This document shows positions 25,263 through 34,095 of a stretch of DNA of 64,000 nt, piece by piece. The notes beneath the pieces were generated by a model. It saw nothing but the letters and a program-made list of their open reading frames with translations. It did not search any database and was not told the DNA's origin. Position 1 is the stretch's first letter. Every line of letters starts with the position of its first letter. Made by a program: the position numbers and the translations under genes. Location: NCBI GenBank assembly GCA_964584165.1, contig CAZOYW010000013.1, positions 3,669-67,668 of the forward strand, written 5' to 3'. The stretch comes from CAZKCI01 sp964584165 (GTDB lineage: Bacteria; Auribacterota; Erginobacteria; Erginobacterales; CAZKCI01).

Positions 25263-26450
25263 ATGAAGAAATTGCTGGTCGCCGCGGCCACGGTCGTCGC
25301 GGTCCTCGCCCTGGCCGGGGGGCTTTTCGCCCAAGACGCGGCCCAACCCGCCGCCGAGAAGCTCGAGCCCTACAAGGTGGGGGCGATCTTCGCCATCACC
25401 GGGGGCGCCTCCTGGCTCGGCGAGCCGGAGCGGAACACCGCGGTCATGATCACCGAGTCGATCAACGCCGCCGGCGGGATCAACGGGCACCCCCTGGAGC
25501 TCATCGTCGAGGACACGGTGGGCGACGAGGCCAAGACCGTGACCGCGGTCAAGAAGCTGATCGAGAAGGACCAGGTGGTCGCCATCATCGGCCCCTCCCG
25601 CTCCGGGACCTCGATGGCCGTCGTCCCGATTATGGAGGAGGCGAAGGTGCCGCTCATCTCCTGCGCCGCCGCCGAGGCGATCGTGGTCGGCGAGAACGGG
25701 AAGCAGCGCCCCTGGATCTTCAAGACCCCCCAGAAGGACTCCGACGCCGCCCGCCGGATCCTCGGCCACATGAAGGGGAAGGGGATCACGAAGATCGCCA
25801 TCATCACCAGCACCGAGGGGTTCGGGGCGGAGGGGCGCAAGCAGCTTCTGAAGCTCGCCCCGGAGTACGGGATCGAGATCATCGCCGACGAGACCTACGG
25901 GCCCAAGGACACCGACATGACGGCCCAGCTCACCAAGATCAAGGCCAGCCCCGCCCAGGCCCTGGTCAACTGGACCATCGTGCAGTCCGCCCAGTCGATC
26001 ATCTGCAAGAACATCAAGCAGCTCAACCTCGCCATCCCCTTCTACCAGAGCCATGGCTTCGGCAACATCAAGTATGTCCGGGCGGCGGGGGCGGCGGCCG
26101 AGGGGATCATCTTCCCCTGCGGCCGGCTGCTCGCGGTGGAGAGCCTCCCCGACGACCACCCCCAGAAGAAGGTCCTGGCCGCCTACAAGGACGCCTACGA
26201 GAAGAAGTTCCAGGACGACGTCAGCACCTTCGGCGGCCACGCCTACGACGCCCTCTGGCTGGTGATCGACGCCCTCCGCCAGGCCGGCCCGGACCGGGCG
26301 AAGGTCCGAGAGGCGATCGAGAACACCAAGGAGTTCATCGGGACCGGCGGGGTCTTCCACTTCTCGCCCGACGATCACAACGGGCTGGCCGCCGACGCCT
26401 TCGAGATGCTCACCGTCAAGGACGGCAAGTTCGTGGTCCTGAAGGATTAG
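25263..26450 (+). CDS. livK: Branched-chain/aromatic amino-acid ABC transporter, substrate-binding protein
   Basis: 395 residues from ATG 25263, chosen because AGGAGG lies seven bases upstream. Signal peptide MKKLLVAAATVVAVLALAGG...FAQ. The Leu/Ile/Val-binding type I fold is visible: VGAIFAITGGASWLGEPE, INAAGGINGHPLELIVEDT, IIGPSRSGTSMAV, TSTEGFGAEG, FGGHAYDALWL. It is the periplasmic ligand receptor for LivHMGF. It is followed by its own terminator and an inserted element, so it can be expressed above the membrane components. In this context the ligand may be an aromatic amino acid or aryl acid (inference). Confidence 0.92.
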   Translation: MKKLLVAAATVVAVLALAGGLFAQDAAQPAAEKLEPYKVGAIFAITGGASWLGEPERNTAVMITESINAAGGINGHPLELIVEDTVGDEAKTVTAVKKLIEKDQVVAIIGPSRSGTSMAVVPIMEEAKVPLISCAAAEAIVVGENGKQRPWIFKTPQKDSDAARRILGHMKGKGITKIAIITSTEGFGAEGRKQLLKLAPEYGIEIIADETYGPKDTDMTAQLTKIKASPAQALVNWTIVQSAQSIICKNIKQLNLAIPFYQSHGFGNIKYVRAAGAAAEGIIFPCGRLLAVESLPDDHPQKKVLAAYKDAYEKKFQDDVSTFGGHAYDALWLVIDALRQAGPDRAKVREAIENTKEFIGTGGVFHFSPDDHNGLAADAFEMLTVKDGKFVVLKD

Positions 26451-26476
26451 GCTCTTTGCCCTTCGGCAGCGCGCCG

Positions 26477-26515
26477 CAGCCCCATCCCCCCGCTCAGTTG
26501 GGGGGGATGGGGCTG
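26477..26515 (+). terminator. Terminator after livK
   Basis: A 15-bp perfect stem (26477-26491 with 26501-26515), 9-nt loop, followed by TCTTT. It separates livK from livHMGF. Confidence 0.8.
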
Positions 26516-26550
26516 TCTTTATAGAAGAGGGGGATATATATATAAAATAG

Positions 26551-26877
26551 GGTTCTCTTCCGTTTTGTGTGGGTTATTTCACGGGGAGCGGCAGCCTGCT
26601 CTGAGCTGGTCGAACGGTCTCGCCGCGATCCGGCCCTCGCCGGGCTTGTGGGAGCGCCGTCCCCGGCGCGATCCGAGCTGGCCTGGCATCGCGCCCAGAG
26701 GGCGCTCCCACAAACTCGCTTATGATCGCGCTTGCCCTCGCCGGGCCTGTGGGAGCCCCGATCGAAGCGAAGACTCGATCGGGGCGATCCGAGCCAGCCC
26801 GGCTCGGGGCAAGAATGCCCCTCCCACACAATTCGGCGTCGACCGCCAATTTGCCCACACGAAACGGAAGAGAACCG
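26551..26877. mobile_element. MITE-like element with terminal inverted repeats and flanking direct repeat
   Basis: Bases 26551-26573 and 26854-26876 form 23-bp terminal inverted repeats with one mismatch. The 7-base sequence AAAATAG stands just outside both ends (26544-26550 and 26878-26884), like a target-site duplication. Inside are two TGTGGGAG-type REP hairpins (26646-26713 and 26748-26828) and no gene. It occupies most of the 536-bp gap between livK and livH. Confidence 0.65.
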
Positions 26878-26986
26878 AAAATAGTCATTGCCGCGAATCC
26901 AACTTGTATATCTAAAGGCAGGGTTTTATATTGCATGATCTGGGACGATACCCCGGGAAACCTCCGAGAGACGAGATAATCAGTCC

Positions 26987-27871
26987 ATGGGCACCCAGAT
27001 CGCGCAGTTCCTGGCCAGTGGGATCTCGCTTGGCGCCATCTACGCCCTGGTGGCGGTGGGTTTCACCATCATCTACAACGCGACCGGGGTGATCAACTTC
27101 GCCCAGGGGGAGTTCGTCATGCTCGGCGGCCTCTTCGCCGCCACCGCCACCGCCGCCGGTCTCCCCCTCCCGCTCGCCATCCTCCTGGCCGTGCTCGCGG
27201 TGACGGCGGTCGGGATCCTCTTCGAGCGCGCCGTGATCCACCCCCTCCGCCGGGCCTCGGTGCTGGCCATGATCATCGCCACCATCGCCGGGTCGATCCT
27301 CCTCAAGGGGATCGCCATGTTCGTCTGGGGCAAGGAGACCTACTTCCTGCCCTCCTTCTCCGGCGACGCCGCGATCTCCTTCCTGGGGGCGGCGATCCTC
27401 CCCCAATCGCTCTGGATCGTCGGGATCACCGCCGTGGTGGTGGCGGGCCTCTCCCTCTTCTTCCACCGCGCCCTCCTGGGCAAGGCGATGCGGGCGGTCG
27501 CCGCCAACCGCTCCGCGGCCCGCCTGGTCGGGATCAAGACCGGGAACATCATCCTCCTCGCCTTCGCCCTCTCGGCGGCGATCGGCGCGGTCGGCGGGGT
27601 GATCATCACGCCGATCGCGCTCATGGACTACGACCGGGGCTCGATGCTCGCCCTCAAGGGCTTCGCGGCGGCGGTCCTGGGCGGGATGGGGTCCTTTCCG
27701 GGGGCGGTGGCGGCCGGGATCATCCTGGGGGTCCTGGAGTCGCTGGGGGCGGGGCTCCTCTCCTCCCACTACAAGGACGCGATCGCCCTGGTCATCCTGC
27801 TCATGATGCTCTTCCTCCGCCCGGCGGGGATACTCGGGTCGAAAGAAGCCAGCAAACTGAAGGAATTTTAA
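26987..27871 (+). CDS. livH: Branched-chain amino-acid ABC transporter permease LivH
   Basis: 294 residues, about eight membrane segments. LivH hallmarks: SGISLGAIYALVAVGFTIIYNATGVINFAQGEFVMLGG at the N-terminus and the coupling segment GKAMRAVAANRSAARLVGI, then GFAAAVLGGMGSFPGAVAAG. It forms the inner-membrane channel with LivM. The coding sequence ends in a TTTGAGATTAAAATTTC repeat, and about 200 bp of AT-rich word array separates it from livM. ATG 26987 lacks a strong ribosome site. Confidence 0.92.
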   Translation: MGTQIAQFLASGISLGAIYALVAVGFTIIYNATGVINFAQGEFVMLGGLFAATATAAGLPLPLAILLAVLAVTAVGILFERAVIHPLRRASVLAMIIATIAGSILLKGIAMFVWGKETYFLPSFSGDAAISFLGAAILPQSLWIVGITAVVVAGLSLFFHRALLGKAMRAVAANRSAARLVGIKTGNIILLAFALSAAIGAVGGVIITPIALMDYDRGSMLALKGFAAAVLGGMGSFPGAVAAGIILGVLESLGAGLLSSHYKDAIALVILLMMLFLRPAGILGSKEASKLKEF

Positions 27872-28060
27872 ATTTGAGATTAAAATTTCAGATTTCAGAT
27901 AAAGATAACCAAACCTCAAACCACAACTCACAAAAAACAACTTACAAACAAATTACAAAACCCAATATACAAACCTCGCTGCGAAGCCGTTTTTGTGATT
28001 TGTATTTTTTGTTTTTGCTTGGGATTTGTTGTTTGTGATTTGGAGTTGTTGATCTGAAGT
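27871..28060 (+). repeat. AT-rich CAAACCACAACTCAC array with inverted complement
   Basis: 27871-27902 has TTTGAGATT/TTTCAGATTTCAG words. 27903-27965 has CACAAAAAACAACTTACAAAC words. 27990-28060 has the complementary TTTGTGATTTGTATTTTTTG and GGGATTTGTTGTTTG words. The same combination recurs at 51290-51530. Base composition is very unlike the flanking genes. Confidence 0.85.
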
Positions 28061-28072
28061 TCGGCGATAACG

Positions 28073-29014
28073 ATGAAATCCAATTATCTCGCGCTGCTCG
28101 CCCTCGCCCTGGCGATGGCCCTCCTCCCCTTCGCCCTGAGCAGCTCCTACTACCTCAGCATCCTGGTCTTCGTCGCCCTGCACGGCCTGATCGCGACGGG
28201 CTTGAGCCTCCTCATGGGCTACGCCGGCCAGATCTCGCTCGGCCACGCCGCCTTCTACGGCCTGGGCGCCTACGCCTCCGGCCTCCTCACCACCCGCGCC
28301 CACCTCCCCCCGGTCCCCGCCGCCTTCCTCGCCTGCCTCTTCACCTCCGCCGTCGCCTTCCTCCTCGGCGTCCCCGCGCTCCGCCTCCGCGGCCACTACC
28401 TCGCCATGGCCACGCTGGGGTTCGGCGAGATCGTCTACGTGGTGATGAACGCCTGGACCGGACTCACCGGCGGCCCCTCCGGTCTCGGCAGCATCCCCCG
28501 GCTGCGCCTCGGCGGCTTCGTCTTCGACACCGATCTCAAGTTCTACTACCTCTCCTGGGCGGTCCTCCTCGCCGCCCTCCTCGCCTCCCTTCACCTGATC
28601 CATTCCCGGGTCGGCCGGGCGTTAAGGGCGATCCACTCCAGCGAGACCGCCGCCGCCTGCCTGGGGATCGAGATCGCCCGCTACAAGGTCGCCGTCTTCG
28701 TCCTCTCCGCCGCCTGCGCGTCCGTCGCCGGCTCCCTCTACGCCCATTTTGTCACCTTCGTCAGCCCGGAGTCGTTCGGGATCCCCTGCTCGATCCTCGT
28801 CGTCACCATGACCGTGCTCGGGGGGAGGATGAGCGTCTGGGGGGCGGCGCTGGGCGCGGCCATCCTCACCCTCCTGCCCGAGACGCTGCGGGCGATCAAG
28901 GACTACGACATCCTCGCCTACGGGGCGATCCTCCTTCTGGCGACGGTCTTCCTCCCCCAGGGGATCTTCGGGGCGCTCGCCGCCCTCTTCCGCCGCCGCG
29001 CCCGCCCGGCCTGA
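28073..29014 (+). CDS. livM: Branched-chain amino-acid ABC transporter permease LivM
   Basis: 313 residues, about nine membrane segments. LivM signatures: GYAGQISLGHAAFYGLGAYASG, LRLRGHYLAMATLGFGEI, LTGGPSGLGSIPR and RVGRALRAIHSSETAAACLGIE. It pairs with LivH in the inner membrane. It ends 7 bp before livG, so livM, livG and livF are a compact unit. Confidence 0.92.
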   Translation: MKSNYLALLALALAMALLPFALSSSYYLSILVFVALHGLIATGLSLLMGYAGQISLGHAAFYGLGAYASGLLTTRAHLPPVPAAFLACLFTSAVAFLLGVPALRLRGHYLAMATLGFGEIVYVVMNAWTGLTGGPSGLGSIPRLRLGGFVFDTDLKFYYLSWAVLLAALLASLHLIHSRVGRALRAIHSSETAAACLGIEIARYKVAVFVLSAACASVAGSLYAHFVTFVSPESFGIPCSILVVTMTVLGGRMSVWGAALGAAILTLLPETLRAIKDYDILAYGAILLLATVFLPQGIFGALAALFRRRARPA

Positions 29015-29021
29015 ACGGACC

Positions 29022-29810
29022 ATGGACCCTCTCCTCGAGATCGTCGGACTAAAGAAGAGCTTCGGCGGCTTATCCGCGGTCGGCGGCGTCTCCTTCGCGC
29101 TCGCCCCCGGCCGGATCAAGTCGGTGATCGGGCCCAACGGAGCGGGCAAGACCACGCTCTTCAACCTCCTCTCCGGCGTCTTCCCGCCCGATCGGGGCCG
29201 GATCGTCTTCGGAGGGAAAGAGATCACGGGGCTCCCTCCCCACGCCATCGCCCGGCTGGGGATGTCCCGCACCTTCCAGATCACCCAGGTCTTCAAGGAG
29301 ATGACCGTGGCCGAGAACGTGATGACCGGAGGCCACCGCCTCGGCCGGACCGGCTTCCTCTCCGCCGCCTTCCGCCTCCCCGGGGTGCGGCGGGAGGAGG
29401 CGGAGTCGGCGGAGCGCGCGCTCGGCCTCCTGAAGGAGGTCGGACTCGAGGGCAAGGCCGGCTCTCCGGGTGGCTCGCTCCCGCTCGGCCAGCAGCGGCT
29501 CCTGGAGATCGCCCGGGCGCTGGCCTCCTCGCCCCGCCTCCTTCTCCTCGACGAGCCGGGGTCCGGGCTTTCCCGCCGGGAGCGGCAGGAGCTGGTCCGC
29601 CTGATCTACCGGATCCGCGACTCCGGCGTCACCGTCCTTTTGGTCGAGCACGACATGAACCTGGTCATGGACATCTCCGACGAGGTGGCGGTCCTCGACT
29701 ACGGGCGGAAGATCGCCGAGGGGCCGCCCCGCCAGGTCCGGAACGATCCCGCCGTGATCGCCGCCTACCTGGGCGAGGAGGCGGCGGAGGAGGCGTCATG
29801 CTCCGGGTAA
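29022..29810 (+). CDS. livG: Branched-chain amino-acid ABC transporter ATP-binding protein LivG
   Basis: 262 residues. Walker A GPNGAGKTT (about residues 38-46), Q-loop RTFQITQVF, signature LPLGQQRLLEIARAL (LSYGQQR in most relatives), Walker B LLLLDEPGSGLS, switch LVEHDMN. It energises LivHM. It overlaps livF by 13 bp. Confidence 0.92.
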   Translation: MDPLLEIVGLKKSFGGLSAVGGVSFALAPGRIKSVIGPNGAGKTTLFNLLSGVFPPDRGRIVFGGKEITGLPPHAIARLGMSRTFQITQVFKEMTVAENVMTGGHRLGRTGFLSAAFRLPGVRREEAESAERALGLLKEVGLEGKAGSPGGSLPLGQQRLLEIARALASSPRLLLLDEPGSGLSRRERQELVRLIYRIRDSGVTVLLVEHDMNLVMDISDEVAVLDYGRKIAEGPPRQVRNDPAVIAAYLGEEAAEEASCSG

Positions 29811-30532
29811 GAAACCTCTCCGCCTGGTACGGCCAGGCCCTGGCCCTGAAGGGGGTGACGCTCCACGTCAACCCCGGCGAGATCGTGGCCCTGATCGGGG
29901 GGAACGGGGCGGGGAAGTCCACCCTCCTCGCCTCGGTGGCCGGCGCCCATCCCTCCCGGTCCGGGGAGATCCTCTTCGAGGGGCGGGCGATCGCGGCCCT
30001 CCCGGCGGAGGCGGTGGTGGCCCGCGGCCTCTCGCTCGTCCCGGAGGGGCGGCAGATCTTCGCCCCCCTCTCCGTCCTCGACAACCTTCTCCTGGGGGGC
30101 TTCCTCCGCTACCGCGGGCGGGGGCGGAGGGCTTTCCCGAACGACCTGAAGCGGATCTGGGAGGTCTTCCCGGTCCTCGAGGAGAGGCGGCACCAGCTCG
30201 CCGGGACCCTCTCCGGGGGCGAACAGCAGATGCTCTCGATCGGCCGGGCCCTGATGGCCCGGCCCCGCCTCCTCCTCCTCGACGAGCCCTCGCTCGGGCT
30301 GGCCCCGCGCAAGGTGGCGGAGATCTTCCGGGTCATCGCCGGCCTGGCCGGGAAGGGGACCACCATCCTCCTGGTCGAGCAGAACGCCCGGGCCGCTTTC
30401 GCCATCGCCTCCCGGGCCTACCTGATCGAGACCGGGCGGATCGTGATGGAGGGGGCGATCCCGGATTTCACCGGCAACCCCGAGGTGCAGCGGTCGTACC
30501 TGGGGAGGGGATACAAGGAGATCTGGGAATGA
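29798..30532 (+). CDS. livF: Branched-chain amino-acid ABC transporter ATP-binding protein LivF
   Basis: 244 residues. N-terminal LRVRNLSAWYGQALALKGV, Walker A GGNGAGKSTLL, Q-loop VPEGRQIFAPLSV, signature LSGGEQQMLSIGRALMA, Walker B LLLLDEPSLGLAP. It is the second ATPase of the transporter and last gene of the unit. Its stop (TGA 30530-30532) is directly followed by a TCTCAAATTTC array. Confidence 0.93.
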   Translation: MLRVRNLSAWYGQALALKGVTLHVNPGEIVALIGGNGAGKSTLLASVAGAHPSRSGEILFEGRAIAALPAEAVVARGLSLVPEGRQIFAPLSVLDNLLLGGFLRYRGRGRRAFPNDLKRIWEVFPVLEERRHQLAGTLSGGEQQMLSIGRALMARPRLLLLDEPSLGLAPRKVAEIFRVIAGLAGKGTTILLVEQNARAAFAIASRAYLIETGRIVMEGAIPDFTGNPEVQRSYLGRGYKEIWE

Positions 30533-30537
30533 TCCCA

Positions 30538-30707
30538 GATCTCCCATCTCAGATCTCAAATCTCAAATCTCAAATTTCAAATCTGATCTCAGATCTCAGA
30601 TCTCAAATCTCAAATTTCAAATCTGATCTCAGATCTCAGATCTCAAATTTCAAATCTGATCTCTGATCTCAGATCTCAAATCTCAAATCTCGAATTTCAA
30701 ATCTCAA
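30538..30707 (+). repeat. TCTCAAATTTC / CTGATCTCAGATC word array
   Basis: About 170 bp built from TCTCAAAT, TTTCAAAT, CTGATCTCAGATC words, including near-identical units of about 50 bp. It is between livF and paaK paralogue 2. Same family as 2836-3062. Confidence 0.9.
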
Positions 30708-30758
30708 GGTGAGTCGGCGCTTGAGCCGATTCGCCACCTTCAGGCCCAGGGACGCGAT

Positions 30759-32078
30759 ATGACGATCTGGAATCCTCGTTTCGAGAAGCTCGCCCGGGAG
30801 GAGCTGGAGCAGCTCCAGTTGGAGCGCCTCCAGTCCACCCTGAACCGGGCGAACCTTCACGTCGCCTACTACCAGAAGGTCTTCGACCGGGAAGGGATCG
30901 TCCCCGAGGCGGTGGCCAACCTCGCCGATCTCCAGAAGATCCCCTTCACCGACCGCTCCACCCTCCGCGCGGCCTACCCCTACGACATGTTCGCCGTCCC
31001 CCTGCGGGACGTGGTCCGGCTCCAGACCTCGGCCGGGACGACGGGCGAGCCGATCGTGGTCGGCTACACCCGCAACGACATCGCCCACTGGACGGAGCTG
31101 ACGGCGCGCCTCCTCGCCGCCGCCGGCGTCGGCGCCGAGGACGTGATCCAGATCGCCTTCGACTACGGCCTCTTCCCGGGCGCGCTCGGGATGCACCACG
31201 GGGCGCGGGCGATCGGGGCGGCGGTGATCCCGGTCTCGGCGATCGGGGTCGAGCAGCAGATCCGCCTCCTCAAGGACTGCCGCTCCACGGTCCTCGTCGC
31301 CCCCCCCAGTTACGCCCGCCGGGTGGGCGCGGCGCTCGCGGAGGCGAAGATCGACCCCGCCGACCTGCGCCTCCGGGTGGGCGTCTTCGGCGCCGAACCC
31401 TGGCCGGAAAGCCTCCGGCTCCTCCTGGAGGGAAGCCTGAACCTCAAGGCCTTCGATTTTTACGGGCTCTCCGAGATCTTCAACCCCGGCGTGGCCGGCG
31501 AATGCGAAGCCCGTAACGGCCTGCACATCTTCGAGGATCACTTCATCCCCGAGGTCATCGATCCCCAGACCGCCCGGCCCCTCCCGCCTGGAGAGGAGGG
31601 GGAGCTCGTCCTTACCTCGCTGACCAAGGAGGCCTTCCCCCTGGTCCGCTACCGGACCGGCGACATCACCTCCCTCCTCGGCGGCCCCTGCCCCTGCGGG
31701 CGGACGCTTCTCCGGATGGCCCGGGTGAAGGGGCGGACGGACGACCTGGTCTCCGTCCAGGGGGTCAGCGTCTTCCCCTCCCAGGTCGAGCAGATCCTGG
31801 CCCGGATCGAGGGGTGCGCTCCCCACTTCCAGATCCGGGTCGGGAACGAGGAGGGGAAGGAGGCGGTGGAGCTCCGGGTCGAGATCTCCCCCGCCGTCTT
31901 CTTCGACGAGATGCGGCGGCTCCAGGCGCTCCGGCAGACGATCGCCGGGGAGGTCCTGCGCGAGCTGGGGCTCACGGTCACGGTGAAGCTCGTCGAGCCC
32001 CGGTCCCTGCAAGGGGGCGCGGGGAAGTCCCCGCGCGTGATCGACTCCCGGAAGGGGGGAGGGGACGGTTTTGGTTAG
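30759..32078 (+). CDS. Phenylacetate-CoA ligase-like AMP-forming enzyme, paralogue 2
   Basis: 439 residues, co-linear with paralogue 1. TSAGTTGEPIVVGYT replaces the usual SSGTTG (Ser to Ala at the second position), then FDYGLFPGALGMHHG, FYGLSEIFNPGVAGEC, RYRTGDI, VKGRTDDLVSVQGVSVFPSQVE and KSPRVIDSRK. Divergence in the AMP-binding and hinge segments suggests a different aryl acid substrate. It follows the liv genes. The C-terminal residues GGGDGFG are encoded at the edge of a dispersed half-element. Confidence 0.85.
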   Translation: MTIWNPRFEKLAREELEQLQLERLQSTLNRANLHVAYYQKVFDREGIVPEAVANLADLQKIPFTDRSTLRAAYPYDMFAVPLRDVVRLQTSAGTTGEPIVVGYTRNDIAHWTELTARLLAAAGVGAEDVIQIAFDYGLFPGALGMHHGARAIGAAVIPVSAIGVEQQIRLLKDCRSTVLVAPPSYARRVGAALAEAKIDPADLRLRVGVFGAEPWPESLRLLLEGSLNLKAFDFYGLSEIFNPGVAGECEARNGLHIFEDHFIPEVIDPQTARPLPPGEEGELVLTSLTKEAFPLVRYRTGDITSLLGGPCPCGRTLLRMARVKGRTDDLVSVQGVSVFPSQVEQILARIEGCAPHFQIRVGNEEGKEAVELRVEISPAVFFDEMRRLQALRQTIAGEVLRELGLTVTVKLVEPRSLQGGAGKSPRVIDSRKGGGDGFG

Positions 32079-32160
32079 GATTGCTTCGCCCCCTTCGCTC
32101 CGCTTCGGGTCCTCGCGATGGCATGCCCAAATTATTCTGGACTGAATTGCCCAACCGTAC
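32078..32160 (+). repeat. Half copy of the ATTGCGAGGAGCGGAGCG / TTCTGGACTGA element
   Basis: GATTGCTTCG, CGCTCCGCTTCGGGTCCTCG, GATGGCATG and ATTATTCTGGACTGA match the right half of the complete element at 57611-57761. It lies between paaK paralogues 2 and 3. Confidence 0.75.
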
Positions 32161-32174
32161 CCTATACTCAGGCG

Positions 32175-33491
32175 ATGCCAAGAAACCCCGTTAGATACTG
32201 GGACGAGGAGATCGAGACGCTGGACCGCCGGTCCCTGGAGCGGCTCCAGACCGAGCGGATTCAAGCCACGCTGCAGCGGGCCTCCCGCTCCGATCTCTAC
32301 CGGGGGCTCTTCGCCGGGCGGAGGATCCGCCCGGACCGGATCCGCTCCCCGGCCGATCTCCGCTCGCTCCCCTTCACCACCAAGGACGACCTCCGCCGGG
32401 CCTATCCCCGGGGAATGCTGGCGGTCGACCAGCGCCGGGTGGTCCGGATGCACGCCTCCTCGGGGACCACCGGGCAGTCCACCGTCATCTATCACACCGC
32501 CCGGGACATCCGGCACTGGACGGAGCTGGTCGCCCGGTCCCTCGTCATGTCCGGAGCGACGGCGGCCGATATCTTCCAGAACATGATGAGCTACGGCCTC
32601 TTCACGGGGGGGCTCGGGCTCCACTACGGGGCCGAGCGGATGGGGATGATGGTCATCCCGGCCGGGGGCGGCAATACCTCCCGCCAGATCCAGCTGATGC
32701 GCGATTTCGCGACCACGATCATCCACATCACGCCGAGCTACGCCCTCCACGTCGCCGATGTGATCGCCGACCAGGGGCTCACCCCGGACGACTTCAAGCT
32801 CCGCCGGCTCGTCTTCGGCGCCGAGCCCTACTCGGAGGCGACCCGCTCCAAGCTGGAAAGGTGCTTCCGGGTGACCGCCTACAACTGCTACGGACTTTCC
32901 GAGATGAACGGACCGGGGGTGGCCTTCGAGTGCCGCCAGAGCGAGGGGATGCATGTCTGGGAGGACAACTTCGTGGTGGAGATCATCGATCCCGCGACCG
33001 GCGAGCCCCTCCCGCCAGGGAGGAAGGGCGAGGTGGTCTTCACCACGCTCAACCGGGAGGCGACGCCGCTCATCCGCTACCGGACCCGCGACCTGGCCCA
33101 GATCATCGAGGAGCCCGACTGCCCCTGCGGGCGGCGGATGCGCCGCCTCTCCCGGATCCTGGGGCGGACCGACGACATGCTGATCATCCGGGGGGTGAAC
33201 GTTTTCCCCAGCCAGATCGAGCACGTCCTGATGAAGATCCCGGAGGTGGGCTCCAACTTCCAGATCCTGCTCGATCGGGTGGAGAGCCTCGACCGGATGA
33301 CCGTCCGGGTGGAGATCTGCGGAAAAATGTTCCGGGGCGGCGTCTCCGAGCTCCGGGCCCTCAAGGGCGCGATCCAGCATTCCCTCCGGGAGGAGATCCT
33401 GGTCTCGTCCGACGTGGAGCTCCTGGAGCCGGGGACTCTTCCGCCCAGCACCGGGAAGGCGAAAAGGGTAATCGACAATCGCGCGATCTGA
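32175..33491 (+). CDS. Phenylacetate-CoA ligase-like AMP-forming enzyme, paralogue 3
   Basis: 438 residues from ATG 32175; the longer frame from 32118 is repeat-derived. It carries ASSGTTGQSTVIYHT, MMSYGLFTGGLGLHYG, CYGLSEMNGPGVAFEC, RYRTRDL (the usual Gly is Arg), ILGRTDDMLIIRGVNVFPSQIE and KAKRVIDNR. The third PaaK-type enzyme in 10 kb, presumably with its own aryl or acyl specificity. The next gene, 103 bp downstream behind a good promoter, is again a double-ACT protein. Confidence 0.88.
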   Translation: MPRNPVRYWDEEIETLDRRSLERLQTERIQATLQRASRSDLYRGLFAGRRIRPDRIRSPADLRSLPFTTKDDLRRAYPRGMLAVDQRRVVRMHASSGTTGQSTVIYHTARDIRHWTELVARSLVMSGATAADIFQNMMSYGLFTGGLGLHYGAERMGMMVIPAGGGNTSRQIQLMRDFATTIIHITPSYALHVADVIADQGLTPDDFKLRRLVFGAEPYSEATRSKLERCFRVTAYNCYGLSEMNGPGVAFECRQSEGMHVWEDNFVVEIIDPATGEPLPPGRKGEVVFTTLNREATPLIRYRTRDLAQIIEEPDCPCGRRMRRLSRILGRTDDMLIIRGVNVFPSQIEHVLMKIPEVGSNFQILLDRVESLDRMTVRVEICGKMFRGGVSELRALKGAIQHSLREEILVSSDVELLEPGTLPPSTGKAKRVIDNRAI

Positions 33492-33535
33492 GCCTTTCCC
33501 CCGCCTGGGCAATGGCTCGGATTTCGCGAAAGATA

Positions 33536-33563
33536 TTGACGCGCAAGGGGTTTTATCTATAAT
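33536..33563 (+). promoter_or_regulatory. Sigma70-type promoter for ACT gene 2
   Basis: TTGACG (33536-33541), 16-bp spacer, TATAAT (33558-33563). The expected start near 33570 gives a leader of about 25 bases, with GGAGGGA before GTG 33595. Confidence 0.8.
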
Positions 33564-33594
33564 GGCCGACGGATAGACGAGGAGGGAGAGTCCG

Positions 33595-34023
33595 GTGCCT
33601 CACCAAGTCGCGGTCTTTGTCGAGAACAAGCCGGGGAAGCTGGAAAAGATCACCGGAGTTCTCTCCGCCCGCCGGATCAACCTCCGCGCCATCACTATCG
33701 CCGACAACGGCGGCTTCGGGGTGGTGAAACTCCTGGCCGACGACCCCGAGGGGGCCCGGGCCGCCCTGACCGCGGCCGGCCTGGCTGCGGCCCTCAAGGA
33801 AGTGGTCGCGATCGTCGTTCCCGACCGCCCGGGCGCCCTGCACGCGCTCTCCTCCATGCTCAACCGCCACCGGATCAACGTCGAGGACGCCTACGGCTTC
33901 GTCCTGGCCAGCGGGAAGAAGGCGGTCTTCGTCATCGAGGTGAAGGATCCGGGGAAGGCGGCAGCCCTGCTGAAACGGGAAGGCTTGTCCCTGCTCGCCG
34001 ACAAGGATTTGTATGCCCTTTAA
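33595..34023 (+). CDS. Double ACT-domain protein, associated with PaaK paralogue 3
   Basis: 142 residues from GTG 33595 with a GAGGAGGGA ribosome site. Two ACT domains (HQVAVFVENKPGKLEKITGVL; VAIVVPDRPGALHALSSML). It aligns along its length with the protein at 24701, including the end LLADKDLYAL versus LLSGKDLYNL. Likely an amino-acid or aryl-acid sensing partner of the adjacent ligase (inference). It has its own promoter. Its stop codon lies inside a 28-nt perfect palindrome. Confidence 0.88.
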   Translation: MPHQVAVFVENKPGKLEKITGVLSARRINLRAITIADNGGFGVVKLLADDPEGARAALTAAGLAAALKEVVAIVVPDRPGALHALSSMLNRHRINVEDAYGFVLASGKKAVFVIEVKDPGKAAALLKREGLSLLADKDLYAL

Positions 34024-34047
34024 ATTCCGCCGCGCGGCGGAATTTAA
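34020..34047 (+). terminator. 28-nt perfect palindrome spanning the stop codon of ACT gene 2
   Basis: A perfect palindrome from 34020 to 34047 includes the TAA at 34021-34023. There is no T-run after it. It is one of several stop-spanning hairpins in the window. Confidence 0.7.
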
Positions 34048-34095
34048 GTTCAGATAGATGATCAACGAATGGTCGCAAGACCAAGGAGGAGCGTG

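Noticed and set aside
26520..26550. TATATATATATAAAATAG as a promoter of livH
   Set aside because: No -35 partner at a proper distance, and an inserted element of about 330 bp separates it from livH.
30669..33512. 947-codon open frame on the minus strand opposite paaK2 and paaK3
   Set aside because: It mirrors the codon pattern of the two ligase genes, is Gly/Pro/Asp/His-rich without domains, and even runs across word arrays. A GC-rich shadow frame.
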